NCBI RefSeq assembly: GCF_022711995.1
Contig: NZ_JALAHI010000110.1
Location: 1-64,000 of the forward strand
Origin: Enterococcus sp.
Lineage (GTDB): Bacteria; Bacillota; Bacilli; Lactobacillales; Enterococcaceae
Direction of reading: 5' to 3'
DNA: 64,000 bases
The translations under genes were made by a program, and so were the position numbers. The first letter of the stretch is position 1. Each line of letters begins with the position of its first letter. Shown in pieces: positions 53,805 through 62,574 of this stretch. The notes beneath the pieces are model-generated. The model ran no database searches and had not been told where the DNA came from. It saw only the letters and a list, made by a program, of their open reading frames with translations.

Positions 53805-54557
53805 ATGGAAGAAATCAATATCAAATTAGATGTCTTTGAGGGACCTTTAGACTTGCTGCTGCATCTGATCCAAAAATTAGAGATCGATGTCTATGATATT
53901 CCCATTGCAGCGATCACGGAACAATACATGCAATATATTCACGCCATGAAAAGCTTAGAATTAGAAGTGGCGGGAGAATACTTGGTAATGGCTGCTACAC
54001 TGATGGCAATCAAAAGCCAAATGTTGCTGCCAAAACAGGAGATCTTGATTGAAGAGATCGACCCTTATGAAGAAGACCCTCGGGATGTCCTAGTGGCCCA
54101 GTTATTGGAATACCGTAAATACAAATATGCAGCCGAGCAATTGTCTGAAAAAGCGGAAGAGCGTAGTTTGTATTTTACAAAAGAGCCCATGGATGTCGAT
54201 GCTTATAAAGAAAAAAGTGATGAATTGGCAGCCAATCGATTCAACACCATCGATTTATTTATGGCGTTTCATAAAATGCTGGAAAAGAAAAAGAGTCGGA
54301 AAGTCCTAGAGACTAAAATCACACCAGATGAAAGTACCATTGATGAAAAAATGGCAACCATCCAATTGGAGATGCAGCAACTGAGTGGGAAAAAAGGCCG
54401 TCGCTTTGATTCGTTTTTTAGCAATTACAGCAAAACAGAAGTCGTGACAACGTTCATGGCATTATTAGAATTAATGAAAAAAGGATATATTCGCGTAGAG
54501 CAAGAAGGCAATTATGAATCGATCTTGCTTTACCCAGCAGGTAAAACAAATGAGTAA
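53805..54557 (+). CDS. scpA: Segregation and condensation protein A
   Basis: 250-aa kleisin subunit of the SMC condensin complex. The N-terminal SMC-binding domain has NIKLDVFEGPLDLLLHLIQKLEIDVYDIPIAAITEQY. The middle is helical, and the C-terminal winged helix has VVTTFMALLELMKKGYI. Overlaps scpB by 8 bp. Confidence 0.97.
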   Translation: MEEINIKLDVFEGPLDLLLHLIQKLEIDVYDIPIAAITEQYMQYIHAMKSLELEVAGEYLVMAATLMAIKSQMLLPKQEILIEEIDPYEEDPRDVLVAQLLEYRKYKYAAEQLSEKAEERSLYFTKEPMDVDAYKEKSDELAANRFNTIDLFMAFHKMLEKKKSRKVLETKITPDESTIDEKMATIQLEMQQLSGKKGRRFDSFFSNYSKTEVVTTFMALLELMKKGYIRVEQEGNYESILLYPAGKTNE

Positions 54558-55128
54558 ATATAGTGAAATAGAAGCGATTCTCTTTGTCGTTGGCGATGAA
54601 GGAATCGGTTTAGAAGAATTAAGTTACTTAGTCAATAATAAAACAGCAACTGTTTACCAGCACTTGCAAGAGTTGAATCAGCGTTATGAAGAAAATGAAG
54701 ATTCAGCACTGCATATTTTAGAAGTGGGTAATCATTTTGTTTTGTCCACAAAGAAAGAAGTCGCACCGTTATTAAAGAAATACGCAGAATCGCCACTGGG
54801 CAGCTCTCTTTCGCAAGCTGCGTTAGAAACACTATCGATCATTGCCTACAAGCAACCAATCACCCGGATGGAAGTCGAAGAAATTCGTGGGGTCCAATCC
54901 AGCGGCTCCGTACAAAAATTGGTGGCAAAACGGTTGATTGAAGAAAAAGGTCGTGTTGATGGACCAGGTCGGGCAATTTTATATGGCACCACAGAGTATT
55001 TCATGGATTACTTTGGATTGAAATCTTTAGCCGAACTACCTGATATTCAAGAAATGGAAGACGAACTGGAAGAAGATGGACCGGTAGATCTTTTTTATGA
55101 TCGTTACAAACAAGAAGGAGAATCATAA
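54550..55128 (+). CDS. scpB: Segregation and condensation protein B
   Basis: 192 aa, two winged helices; binds the middle of ScpA in the condensin complex. Typical LSQAALETLSIIAYKQPITRMEVEEIRGVQSSGSVQKLVAKRLIEEKGRVDGPGRAILYGTT. The start at ATG 54550 overlaps scpA; its own stop overlaps rluB by one base (TAATG). Confidence 0.96.
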   Translation: MSKYSEIEAILFVVGDEGIGLEELSYLVNNKTATVYQHLQELNQRYEENEDSALHILEVGNHFVLSTKKEVAPLLKKYAESPLGSSLSQAALETLSIIAYKQPITRMEVEEIRGVQSSGSVQKLVAKRLIEEKGRVDGPGRAILYGTTEYFMDYFGLKSLAELPDIQEMEDELEEDGPVDLFYDRYKQEGES

Positions 55129-55844
55129 TGGAACGTTTGCAAAAAGTAATTGCTCATGCTGGAATCACTTCTCGCAGAAAAGCAGAAGAGTTGATCGTGG
55201 CAGGTCGTGTCAGTGTCAATGGTCAAATCGTTAAAGAACTTGGAGTACAAGTGAATGCAAAAGATCGCGTAGAAGTTGACGGTGTGCCAATCGAGCAAGA
55301 AACACCGGTCTACTATATGCTCTATAAACCACGTGGTGTAATTTCAGCAGTGACTGACGACAAAAAAAGAAAAGTGGTTTTGGACTTTTTTACAGAAGTG
55401 CCAGAACGATTGTATCCAATCGGCCGGTTGGACTATGATACTTCCGGTCTATTGTTGTTGACCAATGACGGCGATCTTTCTCAGAAATTGATGCATCCAA
55501 AGCATGAAGTGGACAAAGTGTATGTGGCGAAGGTCAAAGGGATTGCGGATAAAAAACAATTGTTGCCTTTGACCAGAGGGATTCGGATCGAAGGGAAGAA
55601 AACCGCGCCTGCTCGCTTTGAGATCTTGTCGACAGATGCTGCGACGCAAACAAGTATCGTCCAATTGACGATTCATGAGGGACGTAATCATCAGGTGAAA
55701 AATATGCTTAAAGCCGTGGGACTTCCAGTACAAAAATTGAAACGGGAAGTTTACGGGTCGTTGACATTAGCTGGGTTGCGTCCGGGTGAATATCGCGAGT
55801 TGACGAAAAAAGAAGTCAACGAATTAAAAAAACAAGTGAAATAA
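55128..55844 (+). CDS. rluB: 23S rRNA pseudouridine synthase RluB family
   Basis: 238 aa. The N-terminal S4 RNA-binding domain has ERLQKVIAHAGITSRRKAEELIVAGRVSVNG. The pseudouridine synthase domain has the catalytic Asp in RLDYDTSGLLLLTNDG, and EGRNHQVKNMLKAVG follows. It modifies helix 89 of 23S rRNA in known members. The start is coupled to scpB. Confidence 0.94.
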   Translation: MERLQKVIAHAGITSRRKAEELIVAGRVSVNGQIVKELGVQVNAKDRVEVDGVPIEQETPVYYMLYKPRGVISAVTDDKKRKVVLDFFTEVPERLYPIGRLDYDTSGLLLLTNDGDLSQKLMHPKHEVDKVYVAKVKGIADKKQLLPLTRGIRIEGKKTAPARFEILSTDAATQTSIVQLTIHEGRNHQVKNMLKAVGLPVQKLKREVYGSLTLAGLRPGEYRELTKKEVNELKKQVK

Positions 55845-55927
55845 ATAGTTTGCGTGAATGATCACATAAAAAATTTGTCAATTGTGATTTTTTGTGTATA
55901 ATAATACTTGTATTATAAATATAAGGT

Positions 55928-56048
55928 TCGTCTTCAGGGGCAGGGTGCAATTCCCGACCGGTGGTGATAGTCCACGACCTACTTTTTTGAAGTAGCTGAA
56001 TCGGTGAAATTCCGATACCGACAGTAAAGTCTGGATAAAGAAGATAGA
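55928..56048 (+). promoter_or_regulatory. FMN riboswitch (RFN element)
   Basis: Clear RFN consensus: CTTCAGGGGCAGGGTGCAAT, then TCCCGACCGGTGGT, AGTCCACGA, GGTGAAATTCCGATACCGAC and AGTAAAGTCTGGAT, closing with GAAGAT pairing to GTCTTC (P1). It lies before ribU and a terminator. FMN binding is expected to cause termination. An AGAGCGTATTT stretch right after P1 can pair with AAATGCTCT in the terminator arm as antiterminator. Confidence 0.95.
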
Positions 56049-56076
56049 GCGTATTTGATTTGCCATTGGTTTTTTC

Positions 56077-56117
56077 AAATGCTCTCTTTTTCCCTGTGGA
56101 AAAAGAGAGCATTTTTT
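56077..56117 (+). terminator. Terminator of the FMN riboswitch
   Basis: AAATGCTCTCTTTTTCC (56077-56093), loop CTGT, GGAAAAAGAGAGCATTT (56098-56114), then T: a perfect 17-bp stem. Expression platform for ribU. Confidence 0.92.
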
Positions 56118-56205
56118 ACTTTGTCTGGCGCCGACAAGTAGGGAATCAAGGAAATTTAATAGGTTCGTTTGAAGAGGAATCCTGAACTTAGGAGGATTTG
56201 TATTA

Positions 56206-56799
56206 ATGAACAACAAAACAAGAAAAATGGTCACAATAGCAATGTGTGCAGCGATGGGCACTGTCTTACAGTTTGTTGCGTTTCCCATCATCCCTGCTTT
56301 TAGTTTTTTGAAAATCGATTTTAGCGATATCCCAGTCATGATCGTCATGTTTTTATTCGGGCCTTTTGCCGGTGTCGCAACTGCGTTTCTACGCTCACTG
56401 CTCCACTTATTTTTATCCGGTTTTTCACCAGCTGATATGGTGGGAGATACCGCTAGTTTCTTGGCATCTTGTGTCTTTACTTTGCCAATGTATTACTTTT
56501 TCCGAAAAGGGATCCATGCCAAAAATAAATTCGTGGGCGTGATCACTGGCATTCTCGCACTAACTGCATTTATGAGTATTGCCAACCTCTATGTCATTAC
56601 ACCATTGTATTTGCGTTTCTTCAGTGTTACAGCAGATCAATTCCTGGGCATGTCATTGGCTCGGTATGTCAGCATTGGCATTGTTCCTTTTAACTTGATC
56701 AAAGGTGTGATCGTCAGCGGGGTCTTCTTGGTCCTTCATGCGAAGCTGCTGCCTTGGCTGGCTCGTAAACAACCGCAACATTCACCAGTCGGAAAATAA
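56206..56799 (+). CDS. ribU: Riboflavin ECF transporter S component RibU
   Basis: 197 aa, six transmembrane helices. Family features: RKMVTIAMCAAMGTVLQF, FLKIDFSDIPVMIVMFLFGPFAGVATAFLRSLLHLF, and NLIKGVIVSG near the end. It captures riboflavin and works with a shared EcfA/EcfA'/EcfT module encoded elsewhere. AGGAGG precedes the ATG. The FMN riboswitch upstream confirms the substrate. Confidence 0.96.
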   Translation: MNNKTRKMVTIAMCAAMGTVLQFVAFPIIPAFSFLKIDFSDIPVMIVMFLFGPFAGVATAFLRSLLHLFLSGFSPADMVGDTASFLASCVFTLPMYYFFRKGIHAKNKFVGVITGILALTAFMSIANLYVITPLYLRFFSVTADQFLGMSLARYVSIGIVPFNLIKGVIVSGVFLVLHAKLLPWLARKQPQHSPVGK

Positions 56800-56800
56800 T

Positions 56801-56843
56801 AAAAAAGATCGTGATTGGCTTTGGCTGCAATCGCGATCTTTTT
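56801..56843. terminator. Bidirectional terminator between ribU and ferredoxin
   Basis: AAAAGATCGTGATTG pairs with CAATCGCGATCTTTT (one wobble), A run left and T run right. Shared by the convergent genes. Confidence 0.85.
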
Positions 56844-57057
56844 ATTTTTCTATTTCTATCGCTCGTGTAGGACATTTTTTATAAGCAGCGAGGACTTTTT
56901 CTTGCTGTTTTTCTATGATAAACTGTTGCCGAGCGGCTGGTTCTTGCGCAAATAAGACGATACCATCTTCATCGTAATCAAAAATTTCTGGCGCATAGAC
57001 CGCACATAGACCACAAGCGATACAGCGTTCAGGAATGATTTTGCAGCGTTGTGACAT
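56842..57057 (-). CDS. fer: 4Fe-4S ferredoxin
   Basis: 71 aa, single-cluster ferredoxin: C12, C15, C18 in CIACGLC and C62 in KKCPTRAI. The acidic middle (YDEDGIVLF) is typical of Bacillus-type Fer. Small electron carrier, cytoplasmic. It is divergent from the ypbB-recQ pair, the same neighbourhood as in other Firmicutes. Confidence 0.92.
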   Translation of the reverse strand: MSQRCKIIPERCIACGLCAVYAPEIFDYDEDGIVLFAQEPAARQQFIIEKQQEKVLAAYKKCPTRAIEIEK

Positions 57058-57088
57058 GGAATACGTTCCTTTCTGGAGGGGAATACAT

Positions 57089-58069
57089 ATGGATGCTTTT
57101 ATTTTAGCCTTGTTTCATCATTCTGACAAGTTACGTCCGTCAACAGTTTATCAAATACTGTCTGGCAAACGAACTAGTTCCGTATTAAGTTATGCTTTTT
57201 TTTACGATCGTTTAGGGGTCTTTCAAGCAATGCCGAATCTTGAAGAAAAGGAATTTACTGAAAGAGTCAATGCACTGATTGCCGCTAAACAGCTGGAATC
57301 AGATGAAGACGGGTACCTTCAAACCACCGTTTCAGTTCCTAGCAAAGAAGCAGCCATTTGCAGCCATCTGAATTATTTTCAATTCGGCCGCCGAGGAGAA
57401 CAGATGTGGCGCTTGGTTCAGCTGCTTGTTCAGGCAGCTGCCTTTCAAGATATCAGCAATCGCTATGTTCCAGTCGAGAATACGCCGATGTTCACCGAAC
57501 CGGTGCGCCAGCTGATTCGTCAGCACCCACAGCTAAAGCAAGACCTTTTCACGGAACTTTGGCAGGTCTTTGAACAGCTTCCGCCAGCGTATGCCGATTT
57601 TTTAGTAGGAACGTTGTCTGGACCGGAGGTGATCGGTCAAACGTTTTTTCAGTTATTGCCGGAGGACTATCAGAAGATGCCTTGGCGCCAACTTTTTTCA
57701 GCAGCAGCCATCCACTGCTTTCTATCAGTGGCAAAGGCGCAATCGCCCTTATTGGCAGCGGGTTTAAAACCATTTTATCAAGAAAACTTGAATCAAAGTA
57801 TGCTGAAGACCCGTCGCTTATTTCTCAGCGGACAGTCGATTGAAGAGATCATGGAACAAAGACAAATCAAGCGGGGGACCGTCAATGATCACTTGATCGA
57901 ATGGGCGATCATTGATGAACAGTTTCCCTATCAGGCTTTTGCAAGCCAGTACCCATTTCCGCCTTTGGCTTGGAAACTGCCTTATCAGGTGCTTAAACAA
58001 GAAGTGCCATTGGATTTTTTGAGTATTCGGATCAATCAAATTGCACAAAAGCGAGGCATTTTATGTTAG
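57089..58069 (+). CDS. YpbB-like helix-turn-helix protein
   Basis: 326 aa, a gene that regularly precedes recQ in Firmicutes (B. subtilis ypbB). The N-terminal part is unrecognised and largely helical. The C-terminal HTH_40-like domain reads SLIEEIMEQRQIKRGTVNDHLIEWAI, with LFLSGQS before it. ATG 57089 follows GGAGG; an 18-codon extension is rejected. Overlaps recQ by 7 bp, suggesting a joint role in DNA metabolism, but the function is unknown. Confidence 0.8.
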   Translation: MDAFILALFHHSDKLRPSTVYQILSGKRTSSVLSYAFFYDRLGVFQAMPNLEEKEFTERVNALIAAKQLESDEDGYLQTTVSVPSKEAAICSHLNYFQFGRRGEQMWRLVQLLVQAAAFQDISNRYVPVENTPMFTEPVRQLIRQHPQLKQDLFTELWQVFEQLPPAYADFLVGTLSGPEVIGQTFFQLLPEDYQKMPWRQLFSAAAIHCFLSVAKAQSPLLAAGLKPFYQENLNQSMLKTRRLFLSGQSIEEIMEQRQIKRGTVNDHLIEWAIIDEQFPYQAFASQYPFPPLAWKLPYQVLKQEVPLDFLSIRINQIAQKRGILC

Positions 58070-59439
58070 AAAAAGCACTCAAACACTATTTTGGCCATGA
58101 CCAGTTTCGGACGGGCCAAAAAGAAGTTATCCAATCGGTTTTGAATCACCAAGACACATTAGCAATCATGCCAACTGGCAACGGGAAAAGTTTGTGTTAT
58201 CAACTGCCGGGCTATTTGATGGAAGGGCTAGTGGTGATCGTGTCGCCATTGCTTTCTTTAATGGAAGATCAAGTGTACAGTTTGCAAAAAAATGGCGAGA
58301 GACGAGGAATCGCTTTTAACAGTCTTTTGTCATTTGCGGAACGAAAATTCGTTCTTCGCCATTTGCATCAGTATAAATTTTTGTTTATCAGTCCTGAGAT
58401 GCTCGTCCAACCGACGATTCTACAGGCATTAAAAAATGTCAAAATTGCTTTTTTAGTTGTTGATGAAGCTCATTGTGTGTCGCAATGGGGGATTGATTTT
58501 CGTCCGGAATACTTGCAATTAGCGACTGTCAAACAACAATTAGGAGCCCCTCCGACACTGGCTTTGACTGCCACTGCAACGGATCAAGTCGCAGAGGACA
58601 TTCAACAAAACTTGTTGAGTAAAAACCATCAAGTGTTCCGTTATGATATGGACCGCAAAAATATTGGACTGATCGTTGATAAAAGTGACACAGAAAAAGA
58701 GACGCTCTTAATGAATTACTTGCAGCAATTGTCAGGGGCAGGAATCATTTATTGCGCCACTAGAAATAAAGTAGAAGAACTTTATCAAAAACTACGGGGA
58801 AAATTTTCTGTTGGCTATTATCATGGCGGATTGGCTAGCGATCAGCGTAAGGTGCTTCAACAACAGTTCAGTCGCAATCAACTGCAACTGTTGATTGCCA
58901 CAAATGCTTTTGGAATGGGGATCAACAAACAAGATATTCGCTTTGTGATCCATTATGATCTGCCGGATTCATTGGAAAACTATAGTCAGGAAATTGGACG
59001 AGCAGGGAGGGACGGCAAGCAAAGCTATGCGATTTTACTTTACCGTCCGGGAGATGAAACCATCCATTATTTCTTTCAAAAGGAATTAAGTGCCGAAAGA
59101 GAACAGCTGGAAATGACGGCACAATCTTTTGTGCTTTCCCCCTTGCAAGAAAAATGGCAAGCAAAAATCAATGAATATGGTGCCAACAAGTGGTTTGCCA
59201 TTTTGAAGCAAAACGAGTGGGAAAAAAAGCAGCAGCTAAAAACGATGCTGGAATATATTCACTGTAAGAGTTGTCGACGATGTTTTTTATTGGCCCATTT
59301 TGGTGAAGAAAAACAGCCGTTGGATCAGTGTTGTGACATCGATGGTCTTGAAATTCGGCTAGACCAAAAGGAATTCACCCCACAGACAAAAACTTCTTGG
59401 CAGGAACGTTTACTAAAAATTTTTAAAGAAACCAAATGA
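58063..59439 (+). CDS. recQ: ATP-dependent DNA helicase RecQ (short form)
   Basis: 458 aa. Motifs: I MPTGNGKSLCYQ, II DEAHC in VVDEAHCVSQWGIDFRPEY, LTATAT, YCATRN, and VI QEIGRAGRDG. A short zinc-binding RQC-like part follows (C-K-S-C-R-R-C and CC), with no HRDC domain. The short single-domain form is common next to ypbB. Unwinds 3' to 5' at stalled forks and in recombination. Confidence 0.94.
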   Translation: MLEKALKHYFGHDQFRTGQKEVIQSVLNHQDTLAIMPTGNGKSLCYQLPGYLMEGLVVIVSPLLSLMEDQVYSLQKNGERRGIAFNSLLSFAERKFVLRHLHQYKFLFISPEMLVQPTILQALKNVKIAFLVVDEAHCVSQWGIDFRPEYLQLATVKQQLGAPPTLALTATATDQVAEDIQQNLLSKNHQVFRYDMDRKNIGLIVDKSDTEKETLLMNYLQQLSGAGIIYCATRNKVEELYQKLRGKFSVGYYHGGLASDQRKVLQQQFSRNQLQLLIATNAFGMGINKQDIRFVIHYDLPDSLENYSQEIGRAGRDGKQSYAILLYRPGDETIHYFFQKELSAEREQLEMTAQSFVLSPLQEKWQAKINEYGANKWFAILKQNEWEKKQQLKTMLEYIHCKSCRRCFLLAHFGEEKQPLDQCCDIDGLEIRLDQKEFTPQTKTSWQERLLKIFKETK

Positions 59440-59472
59440 ATCGTTTTTTAAAAGACAGTTCGATTCAAGCTA

Positions 59473-59481
59473 TGGTATAAT
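59473..59481 (+). promoter_or_regulatory. Extended -10 promoter before the LysM gene
   Basis: TG-G-TATAAT at 59473-59481 with no clear -35. Transcription would start about 25 bases before the gene. Confidence 0.55.
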
Positions 59482-59511
59482 ACACCGGAAGGATACTAGG
59501 AGGTTATACGA

Positions 59512-60147
59512 GTGAGCAAGAAAGACAAAAACTATAATTCAGAAAATCAAGAACCGTGGGAACAACCAATCTATGATACAGAATATGAAGATTCTGCCTC
59601 ACGATCACAACAACGGAAACAAAAACGTGGGAATTCACTCTTTTTGACAGTTGTCTTAATTTTACTATTCTTGATCGTTGCGATTCCTGTCGGCGCTGGT
59701 ATTTGGGTGTTAAATCGTCCCAACGATACAGCGACTGTTGCCTCATCAACTAGCAGTAGTACGGTTGCAAGCACAGAATCGTCGACTGTTGAGTCATCCA
59801 CCAAGACTAGTGAATCATCTACTTCCAGCAGCAGTTCGTCAACATCTTCTTCGTCTTCGTCTTCAGAATCAAGCAGTCAATCTGAAGAGCCAGCCAGCAG
59901 CGAAGTAGAAGACAATAATGCACAAAACAATCAAGGAAATACAGATCAAGGGACAACGAATCAAGGAGCGGCGAATCAAGGAGAAACCAATCAGGGAGCA
60001 GAAGCCTATACGACTGTTCAAGCAGGTGAAGGACCAGAGCAAGTAGCCGCACGTAACGGGATTTCTGTTGAAACGTTGTATCAGTTAAATGGAATCGATC
60101 CGAATAATTTCATGCTATACCCTGGAGATACATTACGAATTAAATAA
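59512..60147 (+). CDS. LysM domain membrane protein
   Basis: 211 aa. A cytoplasmic N-terminus (about 1-42) precedes one transmembrane helix (about 43-66, FLTVVLILLFLIVAIPVGAGIWVL). Then come a Ser/Thr-rich low-complexity spacer (about 80-128), Gln/Asn/Gly repeats (NQG-), and a C-terminal LysM motif (YTTVQAGEGPEQVAARNGIS with YQLNGIDPNNF) that binds peptidoglycan. GTG start behind AGGAGG. Probably anchors or senses the cell wall. The position between recQ and cmk matches other enterococci. Confidence 0.9.
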   Translation: MSKKDKNYNSENQEPWEQPIYDTEYEDSASRSQQRKQKRGNSLFLTVVLILLFLIVAIPVGAGIWVLNRPNDTATVASSTSSSTVASTESSTVESSTKTSESSTSSSSSSTSSSSSSSESSSQSEEPASSEVEDNNAQNNQGNTDQGTTNQGAANQGETNQGAEAYTTVQAGEGPEQVAARNGISVETLYQLNGIDPNNFMLYPGDTLRIK

Positions 60148-60171
60148 AAAACCGCTTTGGCGGTTTTTTTT
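60148..60171 (+). terminator. Terminator after the LysM gene
   Basis: AACCGC pairs with GCGGTT around TTTG, followed by eight T. Confidence 0.75.
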
Positions 60172-60221
60172 CTTGAAAGTCAAAAGGCCAGCGGTAGTTG
60201 TTGAGAAGCGAGGAGTAACAA

Positions 60222-60890
60222 ATGAAAAAAATCAATATTGCCATCGATGGTCCCGCATCATCTGGTAAGAGTACAGTCGCAAAAATTTTAGCCCAGCATT
60301 ATGGGTATGTTTATACAGATACAGGGGCAATGTATCGCAGCATTACTTACTTAGCTCTTAAAACAGGTTGTTCATTAGAAGACGAAGCAGGGCTTGTGGC
60401 ACTGATCGATACTTATCCAATCACTTTTGCGCCAACTGAAACAGGACAAGATGTCTTTGTAGGGGGAGCGAAAGTGACTGAAGAGATTCGTCAACCAGAG
60501 GTCACCAATGCCGTTTCTAAAGTTTCCGCCTATCAAAAAGTCCGAGAAAAATTGGTGCAGCAACAACAAAAAATCGCTGAAAATGGCGGTGTCGTGATGG
60601 ACGGTCGTGATATTGGTACTGCCGTACTTCCTCAAGCGGAAGTGAAGATTTTTCTCGTAGCGAGTGTAGATGAACGGGCAGAAAGAAGATACAAAGAAAA
60701 TCAACAAAAAGGAATTGCTACATCCTTTGAAACATTAAAAAAAGAGATTGAGCAACGGGATTACTTAGATTCCCATCGCGAGATCTCCCCTTTGAAACAA
60801 GCAGAAGATGCGGTTCGTATCGACACAACAGGAATGAGCATCCCAGAAGTTGTCGCAGCGATCCAAGCCATCGTCGATCAAAGAATATAA
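60222..60890 (+). CDS. cmk: Cytidylate kinase
   Basis: 222 aa, phosphorylates CMP and dCMP. The P-loop is [42 protein letters not shown] and [10 protein letters not shown] follow in order. The normal length. Upstream of rpsA, as in many Firmicutes. Confidence 0.97.
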   Translation: MKKINIAIDGPASSGKSTVAKILAQHYGYVYTDTGAMYRSITYLALKTGCSLEDEAGLVALIDTYPITFAPTETGQDVFVGGAKVTEEIRQPEVTNAVSKVSAYQKVREKLVQQQQKIAENGGVVMDGRDIGTAVLPQAEVKIFLVASVDERAERRYKENQQKGIATSFETLKKEIEQRDYLDSHREISPLKQAEDAVRIDTTGMSIPEVVAAIQAIVDQRI

Positions 60891-60898
60891 CCCTCAGC

Positions 60899-61029
60899 GA
60901 CTGGCACTAGCTGACCAAAAAACATATCCGAACGATTGATGGGAGAAGTTCCGGTAAATATCGGGATTCTCCTACTGAAATCCTGTTTGGAAAATGGGGC
61001 ATTTTGGTTAAGCTGGACCAGTCTTTTTT
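60899..61029 (+). ncRNA. Large structured element before rpsA (nested hairpin terminator or leader RNA)
   Basis: Outer stem GACTGG (60899-60904) with CCAGTC (61018-61023). It is continued by AGCT/AGCT and ACCAAAA/TTTTGGT, then TCCGAAC/GTTTGGA and an inner GGAGAA/TTCTCC hairpin. Six T follow at 61024-61029. The whole element is 131 nt with four nested stems, far larger than a plain terminator. It may end cmk or regulate rpsA. Not recognised as a known family. Confidence 0.5.
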
Positions 61030-61199
61030 GAAAAAAATCACGGATTAGTAGCAAAATAATGAAGAAATCGCTTTTTTGGGACGAAAATTGCCAGTTTTTT
61101 GTGAAAATAAGCGAAATCGCTTTATTTTTTTGGCATTCTAATTTAAACTAAGGGATGTAGTGCATTTACGTACAATTGTTGGTTAGGAGGACATAAGAC
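61030..61199 (+). promoter_or_regulatory. rpsA upstream region
   Basis: No gene. A second hairpin AATAAGCGA/TCGCTTTATT (about 61104-61125) with seven T lies before rpsA. The promoter is not clear; TACAAT at about 61171 is a possible -10. Confidence 0.35.
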
Positions 61200-62408
61200 A
61201 TGACAGAATTTGAAAATAATCAAGTGGAAAATGGGAATGAATCAATGGAAGCTGCTTTAGATAATTTCCAAGAAGTGAATGTTGGCGATATTGTCAAAGG
61301 CGAAGTTTTAGCGATCGAAGACAAACAAGCCATCGTTGGCATCGAAGGAGCAGGTGTAGAAGGAGTCGTTCCGGCGAAAGAATTGTCTACATTACCTGTT
61401 GAGGATATCAATGAAGCAGTCAAAGTGGGCGATGTGTTAGAATTAGTTGTCATTTCTGCAATCGGTAAAGACAAAGAAAATGGCAGCTACCTACTTTCAA
61501 AACGTCGTTTAGATGCGAAGAAAGTTTGGGAAGATATCGAAAAAGATTTTCAAGCAGGTAAAATCATTGAAGCACCTGTAACAAATGTCGTCAAAGGTGG
61601 TTTAGTCGTTGATGTCGGTGTGCGTGGATTTGTGCCGGCTTCAATGGTTGAAGATCATTTTGTGGCTGATTTTGAAGATTATAAAGGAAAGACATTGACC
61701 TTTAAGATCGTTGAGATCGAACCTTCTGAAAACCGCTTGATTTTATCTCATAAAGCAGTAGTTGAGGCTGAAAAAGAAAAACAAAAAGAAGCCTTGTTAG
61801 CAGATCTTTATGAAGGTCAAGAGATCGAAGGGAAAGTTGCGCGATTGACTGATTTCGGTGCTTTCGTCGACTTAGGTGGAATTGATGGCTTAGTTCACGT
61901 TTCAGAAATTTCTCATGCCCATGTTGGCAAACCGAGTGATGTTTTATCTGTGGGTGATACTGTCAATGTCCGTGTCTTATCCGTTGATCCAACTAAAGAA
62001 CGCGTCTCCTTATCGATCAAAGATACATTGCCTGGACCTTGGAGCAATATCGAAGAACAAGCGCCTGTAGGCAGTGTCTTAGACGGTGTCGTGAAACGTC
62101 TAACCAGCTTTGGTGCTTTTGTGGAGGTCTTCCCTGGTGTAGAAGGATTGATCCATATTTCGCAAATCTCACACAAACACATTGCAACACCACATGAAGT
62201 GTTGCATGAAGGGGACCAAGTGCAAGTAAAAGTCCTTGAAGTGAACCCAACGGAACACCGGATCGCTTTAAGTATCAAAGCACTGGAAAAAGCAGAAGAA
62301 GCGGAAGAAGCGCCTGCAGAAGACGACTATGAGTTGCCAGAAGAATCAACTGGTTTTACCATGGGCGATATCTTAGGCGATGCGTTGAAAGATAACGACG
62401 AAGAATAA
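61200..62408 (+). CDS. rpsA: 30S ribosomal protein S1 homologue
   Basis: 402 aa, four S1 domains, for example GDIVKGEVLAIEDKQAIVGIEGAGVEGVVPAKEL, then GLVVDVGVRGFVPASMVEDH, and DFGAFVDLGGIDGLVHVSEISHAHVGKPSDVL and SFGAFVEVFPGVEGLIHISQISHKHI. The four-domain form is typical of low-GC Gram-positives, where it is less essential than in E. coli. The acidic tail ends in NDEE. Strong AGGAGG ribosome site. Confidence 0.95.
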   Translation: MTEFENNQVENGNESMEAALDNFQEVNVGDIVKGEVLAIEDKQAIVGIEGAGVEGVVPAKELSTLPVEDINEAVKVGDVLELVVISAIGKDKENGSYLLSKRRLDAKKVWEDIEKDFQAGKIIEAPVTNVVKGGLVVDVGVRGFVPASMVEDHFVADFEDYKGKTLTFKIVEIEPSENRLILSHKAVVEAEKEKQKEALLADLYEGQEIEGKVARLTDFGAFVDLGGIDGLVHVSEISHAHVGKPSDVLSVGDTVNVRVLSVDPTKERVSLSIKDTLPGPWSNIEEQAPVGSVLDGVVKRLTSFGAFVEVFPGVEGLIHISQISHKHIATPHEVLHEGDQVQVKVLEVNPTEHRIALSIKALEKAEEAEEAPAEDDYELPEESTGFTMGDILGDALKDNDEE

Positions 62409-62417
62409 TCTAGCCTA

Positions 62418-62474
62418 GCAGCTTATAACGATTCGTTTTTTGAATTTGTTATAAGCTGCTTTTTGTTTGTCATC
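62418..62474 (+). terminator. rpsA terminator
   Basis: AGCAGCTTATAAC (62418-62430) pairs perfectly with GTTATAAGCTGCT (62459-62471), then T. Confidence 0.88.
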
Positions 62475-62574
62475 AAGACTTGCAAGTTAGTGATGCATTA
62501 GGTAAACTAAAAAGGATTGAAAAGCAGAAGCAGCTGTATTGTTAAAACTGCTTCTTATAGATGGAGGGTAAAAA

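Noticed and set aside
59752-59880. TCA/TCT/AGC-rich run as a DNA repeat array
   Set aside because: It is the codon-level trace of the Ser-rich spacer in the LysM protein, with no regular repeat unit.
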